Of a DNA stretch of 8,349 nucleotides, positions 1-5,526 are shown one piece after another. The DNA lies in NCBI GenBank assembly GCA_023436175.1, contig JAEZKE010000068.1, forward strand, positions 1 through 8,349. The letters are read 5' to 3'. The DNA is from Methanobacteriota archaeon (GTDB lineage: Archaea; Methanobacteriota; Methanobacteria; Methanobacteriales; Methanobacteriaceae). Position numbers and translations under genes: made by a program. Each line of letters starts with the position of its first letter. Within the stretch, counting starts at the first letter, position 1. A model generated the notes under the pieces. The model was not told where the DNA came from. It ran no database searches and was given only the letters and a program-made list of their open reading frames with translations.

Positions 1-6
1 AAATAT

Positions 7-1506
7 ATGTGCATACATACAGAATATGCCCAAATACTTCGTGTCGGAGAAGAAAGAAGAGATGCATCCGATAATATTAAAGGATTTTTATATCAAGACT
101 TACTGGCGATTGAATTAATAATGAATAGTAATAATGAGGATAAAATTTATGTTGAGTGGGTAGAGGATATCTTAGTAGAAAACCCCAGTCAGTTATCTAT
201 TTATCAAGTAAAGCACTATCCTAAAAGTCAACTGGGTTTTCAAGACATCTATGATGACATGTTTTATCAGTTTTTAAAATTCAGATTATATGGGACGGAG
301 GATAAACAGTTTATTACATATTGCTATTATAATGCAGACAATGTTAAAGAATATAACAAGAATAACACACAAAATAACATAAAAGAAAATGATTTAAAAA
401 CAATTGATAAACAAAAAATTCGGGAAGAACTTGAAGAATGTTCGAATATGGAGAAGCGAGAGAACCTGTTATTTGAAAAAGTTGCGGGAAAAAGCTTGCT
501 TGACGAGTTTAAGTTCAGTGCAGAAGAGAAAGGGGAAATTGGAGACTTAAGGGATAGTCTAAAAAATAGTTTGTATAGCCTGTTTGAAACATCTATAAAA
601 AATGACGATTCAATTCAAAGACTTAAAGATGCGGACATCAAGCAGTTATTACTGGCGATGGCTGTTCAGTATGTCCAAAAATCTTATTATAAACAGCCCG
701 AAGATTATGCTCAGAGAATTATGACAAAAGAAGATTTTAATAATCATATAAATAGAATCTTTAAAGCTGATGAGCAAAAAAATACAGAAATTATTATTTC
801 TTTGGTTATGGGATATATTGATAATGCGTTTAATGAAATTATTTTTGAGATAGAGGATATTAATAATGCAGAAGTTTACAAAAAAATATATTTATCTACG
901 AAAGATTATTTAAAGAGCATTTTGGTGGAGAAGAGAAAAAGATTTAAGTTTCTAAATTCACTTAGCACCGATGGAGATAAGGAGCTTAATTGGGAGATCT
1001 ATCAAGAAAATGAATTTGGTGAAAGAGATAAATTTATAGAGCATAGAATAATAATAGAATCGGTTATAGTAATGGCTTGGAAGATACTATTTGATATTAA
1101 TTGCGAGGAGTATGGCAAATATATTAGAGAAAGTAAAGACTGTCTTTTTTTTGATTTTGATGAGATTGAGGAAGCAAAACATGTAATAATGCTTTCTACA
1201 TCACATGCTCAGGATAGGGCTCTGAAAAAAATAGTGCCTAGACTTGCAAAAATGGAGGAGAGACCCGATAAATGGTATATGCCTGGAAAATCTAAGAGGC
1301 AATATAAATATTCATACAGTGTAAATAAAATTCATGACATAGAGTTAGAGCCAAGAGTACTATATGAAGAGAATAGCAGTTTCAGAATAGAATGCATGGA
1401 TTGTGTTGATTTTGATTCTGAAAGGATGGAATTTAAAGATCCAGATTTGAACAAATGTTTGTTTAAAAAAGACTGTACTAAAAAGGGAGACGGAGTATGT
1501 ACATAA
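7..1506 (+). CDS. lmuA: Lamassu/ABC-3C effector: Cap4/DUF4297-like nuclease with C-terminal ABC-3C-type region
   Basis: Probable effector nuclease of a Lamassu-type defence system, expected to cut double-stranded DNA in the cytoplasm once released by the SMC partner (family knowledge). The N-terminal region, about residues 20-190, resembles the Cap4/DUF4297 nuclease fold: GFLYQ at 26-30, acidic residues E50, E53 and D54, then the QVK motif at 67-69, a PD-(D/E)xK variant with Gln in place of the first catalytic Glu/Asp. A helical middle (about 190-340) and a C-terminal region (about 345-499) follow; the latter probably docks to the partners. The tail carries cysteines at 463, 466, 484, 490 and 498, a possible metal site. 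The ATG is only six bases into the window and the frame is open upstream (AAA TAT), so no ribosome binding site can be seen and the true start may lie outside. The gene overlaps the next by 10 bases. Family assignment is by motif and gene order, not by search; a differently named ABC-3C effector remains possible. Confidence 0.78.
   Translation: MCIHTEYAQILRVGEERRDASDNIKGFLYQDLLAIELIMNSNNEDKIYVEWVEDILVENPSQLSIYQVKHYPKSQLGFQDIYDDMFYQFLKFRLYGTEDKQFITYCYYNADNVKEYNKNNTQNNIKENDLKTIDKQKIREELEECSNMEKRENLLFEKVAGKSLLDEFKFSAEEKGEIGDLRDSLKNSLYSLFETSIKNDDSIQRLKDADIKQLLLAMAVQYVQKSYYKQPEDYAQRIMTKEDFNNHINRIFKADEQKNTEIIISLVMGYIDNAFNEIIFEIEDINNAEVYKKIYLSTKDYLKSILVEKRKRFKFLNSLSTDGDKELNWEIYQENEFGERDKFIEHRIIIESVIVMAWKILFDINCEEYGKYIRESKDCLFFDFDEIEEAKHVIMLSTSHAQDRALKKIVPRLAKMEERPDKWYMPGKSKRQYKYSYSVNKIHDIELEPRVLYEENSSFRIECMDCVDFDSERMEFKDPDLNKCLFKKDCTKKGDGVCT
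1484..1489 (+). promoter_or_regulatory. Ribosome binding site of the lmuC-like gene
   Basis: AGGGAG lies seven bases before the ATG at 1497, inside the last codons of the upstream nuclease gene. It supports this ATG as the start and suggests that ribosomes finishing the upstream gene re-initiate here. A GGAG at 1492-1495 is too close to the ATG to serve. Confidence 0.7.
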
Positions 1507-2171
1507 AAGATTTTTTTACTGATGAATATACATCTATATATGAGGCGGATAACGTTGAGGGGCCTATTAAAGCTTTTTTAGCAGAGATGGACAGTGAGAA
1601 AGATCTTATAGATTCTATAAGGGATGATGAAGATAGACCAAGATATGCCAAACCATTGACAGATATTTTTATACACGAAACTAAAAATGAAATGTTTTTG
1701 GTATTGAATTGTATAGGGTTTACGTATCAAAAAATAAAAACTGAGTGTGATAAATGGGAACAGAATGTATTACACTTTGTAAACTTTGGAAAAGAATATC
1801 GCAAGAATATAAAGTATTTGCAATATGAAATTTATTTACTCATTTTATGTAGGGATGAAAAAGGAGATTTGGATGATCATTTTAGGTCTGAAACTGAAAA
1901 GTCTTTAAAGATATGCAGAAAATTATTTCTGCTGTGCAATAAAAATGGCGAAATAGACGAAAATAATTGGAACATGGTTCCGTTTTACTTTTCTTCCATT
2001 GAAAAAAAAGATAGTGAAGAAACACAGAAACTTGAGAAGGAGCTTGAAGATTTAATTCCGTCGAACGAAAAAATTCTTTCTATTTGTGAAAAAGAAGGCT
2101 TGGCTGATGAAGATAAAAAAATAATGCAGGAGTGGTTGACTAAAGATGAAAATAACAAGAGTGGTAATTGA
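1497..2171 (+). CDS. lmuC: Lamassu LmuC-like / ABC-3C middle component
   Basis: Small middle subunit (224 aa) between the effector and the SMC ATPase. In Lamassu/DdmABC and ABC-3C systems this protein bridges the effector to the ATPase; it has no catalytic activity of its own (family knowledge). What is visible is a mixed N-terminal part with a beta-rich segment (about 56-75). Two helices then carry a basic/aromatic motif KNIKYLQYE at 103-111 and EKSLKICRK at 134-142, which I recognise as the style of ABC-3C middle component 1 proteins. A highly charged C-terminal tail runs from about 170 to 224. No signal peptide or membrane segment is present. It starts 10 bases inside the end of the nuclease gene with a good ribosome binding site and runs 26 bases into the SMC gene, so the three proteins are probably made together. 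The assignment rests mainly on gene position and the two helix motifs; sequence conservation in this family is low. Confidence 0.72.
   Translation: MYIKDFFTDEYTSIYEADNVEGPIKAFLAEMDSEKDLIDSIRDDEDRPRYAKPLTDIFIHETKNEMFLVLNCIGFTYQKIKTECDKWEQNVLHFVNFGKEYRKNIKYLQYEIYLLILCRDEKGDLDDHFRSETEKSLKICRKLFLLCNKNGEIDENNWNMVPFYFSSIEKKDSEETQKLEKELEDLIPSNEKILSICEKEGLADEDKKIMQEWLTKDENNKSGN
2128..2132 (+). promoter_or_regulatory. Distant ribosome binding site of the lmuB-like gene
   Basis: AGGAG lies 13 bases before the ATG at 2146, further than the usual 5-9. It is the only purine-rich candidate near this start. An in-frame GTG at 2161 is a possible alternative start, but the N-terminus beginning MKITRVVIENF matches the usual opening of SMC/RecF-type proteins, so the ATG is preferred. 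The wide spacing may lower initiation or make it depend on coupling to the upstream gene. Confidence 0.5.
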
Positions 2172-4578
2172 AAATTTTAGAATATACAAATATAATAAAT
2201 TTGAATTTGGTGAAAATCAGTTGATACTTATTACTGGTGCTAATGGATTTGGTAAAACTACATTAATAGATGCTATTGAATGGTGCCTTACTGGGGATAT
2301 AGGAAGAATTAAGAAATGTTATAGTGAGAGAAATTCAAATCAAGCAGAAAAAAACAGACCAGAAAATAAGAAAGGCATAATAAAAAATTCAGATTGTACC
2401 TCTCCGAATGACAAAATCAAAGTAACAATTACTTTAATGGTTGATAATGTAGAGGTAACTGTTCATAGGGAGCAGAAAGAAGATAGTTTATATACTAATA
2501 CACAGCTAAAATTTGAAGGGGAAATATCTGATGACATAAAATATAAAATTAAAAATTATGCAGCACATGACGAGTTCTATAATTATCATATATGTGATAC
2601 ATACAAGTCCTATGAATTTTTAAACTCAAAAAGGCAAGAGGTGAAAGAAAAATTTGAGGATTTTATTAAGCCACATTCCTTAGCTGATAGTTTAAGTAAG
2701 AAGCTTGAACTGTTGCAGAAAAAGCTAGAAGAGGATATCAAAAATAAAGAAAACTCTGTAGTTAAAACAGAGGAACATATCAAAGAGTTAGATTTGTTAA
2801 AAAAAGAACTGAAACAATTAGACTACCCTCTAATAAGAATCTATGAAGAAGAGAATTTAAATATAGAGAAAGAAAATACTGAGAATATAAAAAAACAGCA
2901 GGATAAAATAAAAAAATGCGGATATAATGAAGTCGCTTCTAAAATTGAACACGTTATTTTATATTATCAAGCAATAGAGACAGCTGAAGAAGTTAACAAA
3001 TTGATTGAGATTGCTGATACCATGGGAAATGATTTGGATATTTCAATAACAAAGTCATATTACGACTCAAAAAAGCTTGATGAAATAAAAAATATGATAA
3101 AGATAGTATCTGATGAAAAGCAGAAAATTGAAAGCATTAAAAAAATAGATCAAATTGATACTACTGTTCAGCGTGAGATATATGCAGGAATATTAGAATA
3201 TATCTCAGTACAAAAGGCTGAGTTTGAGAAGATGAAAAACGAAATAAGTAATAGGCAGAATATAATTAATGATAAAGAGAAGGGAAATGAGATAATTACT
3301 GCTTTGTCAAATTTAGTTGCAGCCAGAGAAGGCGTATTGAAATATAGAAATGAAGGCAATAGCCAATGCCCCCTTTGCGGTTCAAAAGAAAAATTTGAAA
3401 ATGTAATTAAGTCTGATGAACTAGCAGGAGAAGCACAAGCTTATCTTGATAAAAGTAAATCAGATCTTGGGATACTGAAAAAAGAAATGCAAGACCTTGT
3501 TGTGGACGTAAATAAGAAATTTGATGCTTTGAAAAAACACATTGTTAAGCATTTTGAAGATAAAATAAAAATACTGGAAGAACAAAAAACAGTATTTAAT
3601 AATTATTATAATAAAACCAAGGATTTCTTTGACAGAATGAAAAATTTGAATATAAGCATTGACTCGAAATGCATAGAAAATCTTGAAATTAAAAAGAAAG
3701 AATTGGACAAAATAAAATTGGAAAAGGATGCAGTTAATTCTGAAATAGTGCTGATTAAAAATATTTTAACAGCAAATCAACTAAGTTATAGCTTAGAAAA
3801 TATTTCTTCAGAACCACTGAAAAAAATACAATTAGATCTAGCTCTGCTTATAGACCAATCGATTTCTGTATTAAATTTTAAATTTGAAGAATTTAATAAA
3901 AAGCTTTTATTCATAAATAATTTATTAAATAACAAGAAGGTACTAGAAAAACAATTGCAGATTGATAAAGATGAAGAACAAAACAAAAAGATTAATGAAG
4001 ATATAAGTAACTTGAAGAAAGCTAAAGACAAGGCTAAAAAAATCAGAGATTCTATAGAAACTAAGAAGACTCGTATTGAAAAGCTTGAATTAGAAGCAGT
4101 AGGACCGTATTTATATAAGATTTTTTCAAAAGTAATTAAGCATACTAATATTGAAGAAATAAAATTCAACAGGGATGGTTCAAAAGGTGAAGGAGGAGCA
4201 ACCGTTACAGACCAAGATGATAATAATATCCTTAATATACTGAGTCAGGGGCAATTCGGAGTATTTATGCTTTCGTTCTTTTTTGCAAATATGTTTAAGC
4301 GTAAAGAAGAAACAGAATTTAAAACTTATTTTGTTGATGATATAACAAGCTGTATGGACGATATGAATGTTCTTTCTTTTGTAGACATAATAAAGTATCA
4401 GTTATATCAAAAAGATGGAGTAATAAACCAGTTTTTCTTTTCAACGTGCAGTGATGACTTGGAAAGGCTGTTTATACATAAAATGCAAAGTTTTGGTATA
4501 AACTTTGTTAATATTAAGTTTAAGTCTTATGCAAAGGGAGTAGCGGCAAATAGTCAAGGTAAAAATGATGAATTTTAG
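2146..4578 (+). CDS. lmuB: Lamassu LmuB-like SMC/Rad50-type ABC ATPase with zinc hook
   Basis: SMC-like ATPase of 810 residues, the probable DNA sensor of the system. The N-terminal half-ATPase has Walker A GANGFGKTT at 31-39 (K37) after a typical SMC opening strand. A long Lys/Glu-rich coiled coil runs from about 180 to 400, the zinc hook CPLC is at 408-411, and the returning coil runs from about 420 to 670. The C-terminal half-ATPase has the ABC signature LSQGQ at 699-703, Walker B YFVDD at 728-732 and a D-loop around S735-D738. Two hooks joining would give the Rad50-like dimer. The residue after the Walker B Asp is D732 in place of the usual Glu, and the H-loop position reads STCSDD (766-771) instead of the common TH; both could mean slow or tightly gated ATP hydrolysis (inference). 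It overlaps the middle component by 26 bases. Length and gene order fit LmuB/DdmC better than Rad50-SbcC, which is longer and pairs with the Mre11/SbcD nuclease, absent here. Confidence 0.85.
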   Translation: MKITRVVIENFRIYKYNKFEFGENQLILITGANGFGKTTLIDAIEWCLTGDIGRIKKCYSERNSNQAEKNRPENKKGIIKNSDCTSPNDKIKVTITLMVDNVEVTVHREQKEDSLYTNTQLKFEGEISDDIKYKIKNYAAHDEFYNYHICDTYKSYEFLNSKRQEVKEKFEDFIKPHSLADSLSKKLELLQKKLEEDIKNKENSVVKTEEHIKELDLLKKELKQLDYPLIRIYEEENLNIEKENTENIKKQQDKIKKCGYNEVASKIEHVILYYQAIETAEEVNKLIEIADTMGNDLDISITKSYYDSKKLDEIKNMIKIVSDEKQKIESIKKIDQIDTTVQREIYAGILEYISVQKAEFEKMKNEISNRQNIINDKEKGNEIITALSNLVAAREGVLKYRNEGNSQCPLCGSKEKFENVIKSDELAGEAQAYLDKSKSDLGILKKEMQDLVVDVNKKFDALKKHIVKHFEDKIKILEEQKTVFNNYYNKTKDFFDRMKNLNISIDSKCIENLEIKKKELDKIKLEKDAVNSEIVLIKNILTANQLSYSLENISSEPLKKIQLDLALLIDQSISVLNFKFEEFNKKLLFINNLLNNKKVLEKQLQIDKDEEQNKKINEDISNLKKAKDKAKKIRDSIETKKTRIEKLELEAVGPYLYKIFSKVIKHTNIEEIKFNRDGSKGEGGATVTDQDDNNILNILSQGQFGVFMLSFFFANMFKRKEETEFKTYFVDDITSCMDDMNVLSFVDIIKYQLYQKDGVINQFFFSTCSDDLERLFIHKMQSFGINFVNIKFKSYAKGVAANSQGKNDEF

Positions 4579-4586
4579 TAAAATAT

Positions 4587-4592
4587 AAAGGA
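4587..4592 (+). promoter_or_regulatory. Ribosome binding site of the NERD gene
   Basis: AAAGGA lies seven bases before the ATG at 4600, in the 21-base gap after the SMC gene. It fixes the start and leaves little room for a separate promoter, which favours co-transcription with the upstream operon. Confidence 0.65.
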
Positions 4593-4599
4593 TAGAAAA

Positions 4600-5358
4600 A
4601 TGAAAACCATTATTGAAATATTAAAATCAACTTGGTACATATTTGCTTTAATTATGGCAGGAAGTATACTCAAAGTTTTCATGCCAAAAATAAAAGGCTT
4701 TTTCGGAGAGAAATCCGTTGCATTCTTCCTTTCTCGGCTTGACCCGGCAAAGTATAAAGTCATTAATAATATTATGCTGCAGTCAGGAAAACGAACAACA
4801 CAGATTGATCACGTTGTGGTCTCCAATTACGGAATATTTGTAATTGAAACAAAGAATTATCAGGGTTGGATTATAGGAAATGAATATGATGATAACTGGA
4901 CTCAGGTAATTTATAAAAGAAAAGAGAAGTTACATAATCCAATAAAACAGAATTATGGTCATATTCAGGCTCTTAAGGAAATCCTAAGTGAACATACTAA
5001 TGTTAATTATATCTCCATAGTGGCTTTTACTACTAAAGCCGACCTGAAGGTCAAGGCAAATACTGATGTTATTTATACTGTTAATTTACCAAAGACTATC
5101 AGAAAATATAGTAATAACATTATCTCCGATTCCGTTAAACAAGAGATATATGAAAAATTACTTTCACTGAACATTGATAACAAAGAGAACAGGAAGGCAC
5201 ATGTTCAGGCGATACACAATAATCTGGCGGACAAGCATAAAAAAGTTGATGCCAATACCTGTCCGAAATGCGGAGGAGAATTGGTATTGAGAAATGGCAA
5301 GTATGGTGAGTTTAAGGGGTGTAGTAAATTTCCTAAGTGTAGGTTTATTGCGAAATAA
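4600..5358 (+). CDS. Membrane-anchored NERD nuclease-like protein with topoisomerase C4 zinc finger
   Basis: A 252-residue protein with three parts. Residues about 8-28 form a hydrophobic segment, probably one N-terminal membrane anchor with the rest in the cytoplasm. Residues about 35-165 form a NERD (nuclease-related) domain of the PD-(D/E)xK superfamily, with GEK at 36-38, the TTQIDHVVV strand containing D70, and the ETK motif E83-x-K85 in a hydrophobic strand; E37, D70, E83 and K85 would make the metal-dependent active site. Residues 221-247 form a topoisomerase-I-type C4 zinc finger, with CPKCGG at 221-226 followed by C241 and C247. All the catalytic-type residues are present, so it looks active, probably on DNA. 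The gene follows the SMC gene after 21 bases with its own ribosome binding site. Such proteins occur widely in Firmicutes outside Lamassu systems, so membership in the defence module is inference from spacing. The specific substrate is unknown. Confidence 0.85.
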   Translation: MKTIIEILKSTWYIFALIMAGSILKVFMPKIKGFFGEKSVAFFLSRLDPAKYKVINNIMLQSGKRTTQIDHVVVSNYGIFVIETKNYQGWIIGNEYDDNWTQVIYKRKEKLHNPIKQNYGHIQALKEILSEHTNVNYISIVAFTTKADLKVKANTDVIYTVNLPKTIRKYSNNIISDSVKQEIYEKLLSLNIDNKENRKAHVQAIHNNLADKHKKVDANTCPKCGGELVLRNGKYGEFKGCSKFPKCRFIAK

Positions 5359-5392
5359 CGAAATGGATATAACAGAATTAATTTTATTGTGA

Positions 5393-5421
5393 TTGACAAA
5401 CTTGTAGATACTTGAAATACA
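5393..5421 (+). promoter_or_regulatory. Candidate sigma-A promoter for the WG-repeat gene
   Basis: A perfect -35 box TTGACA (5393-5398) is followed, after 17 bases, by AATACA (5416-5421) as a weak -10 box matching three of six consensus bases. A TG dinucleotide one base before it (5413-5414) gives an extended -10. Transcription would start near 5428 and leave a leader of about 100 bases. The good -35 and spacing support it; the poor -10 limits confidence. Confidence 0.45.
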
Positions 5422-5484
5422 AATGCATCCTTTTAACATAAATATCAAAGTATTTTAATATATAAATAACATGCCTTATGCAGT

Positions 5485-5502
5485 TCCAGGTAATACTCTG
5501 GA
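5485..5502 (+). promoter_or_regulatory. Small leader hairpin before the WG-repeat gene
   Basis: TCCAG (5485-5489) and CTGGA (5498-5502) form a five-pair stem with an eight-base loop, extendable only by weak G-T pairs. It ends 13 bases before the ribosome binding site. It could tune translation or mRNA stability, but the stem is short and could be chance. It does not resemble a riboswitch I know. Confidence 0.25.
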
Positions 5503-5515
5503 GATAATTAATTAT

Positions 5516-5521
5516 GGAGGG
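5516..5521 (+). promoter_or_regulatory. Strong ribosome binding site of the WG-repeat gene
   Basis: GGAGGG lies five bases before the ATG at 5527. It is the closest match to the Shine-Dalgarno consensus in the window and decides the start, which also gives a well-formed signal peptide. Confidence 0.8.
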
Positions 5522-5526
5522 TTCTA

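Noticed and set aside
3168..4169. Minus-strand open frames at 3168-3359 and 3786-4169
   Set aside because: They are antisense to the coiled coil of the SMC gene; the Lys/Glu-rich coil read backwards gives Phe/Ser/Leu-rich peptides with no motif and no ribosome binding site support.
2146..4578. SMC protein as SbcC/Rad50, Wadjet JetC or Septu PtuA
   Set aside because: SbcC is longer and pairs with SbcD; JetC is longer and sits with JetA, JetB and JetD; PtuA lacks a long zinc-hook coil and pairs with an HNH protein. None of these partners is present.
4575..4763. Minus-strand open frame opposite the start of the NERD gene
   Set aside because: Antisense to a well-supported start, membrane segment and NERD domain; no recognisable domain of its own.
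5164..5448. Two minus-strand open frames over the zinc finger end of the NERD gene
   Set aside because: Both mirror a clear C4 zinc finger coding region and cover the promoter candidate; no family features.
5422..5526. Riboswitch, for example cyclic-di-GMP type, in the leader of the WG-repeat gene
   Set aside because: Only one five-pair hairpin is visible and none of the conserved cores I know can be found.
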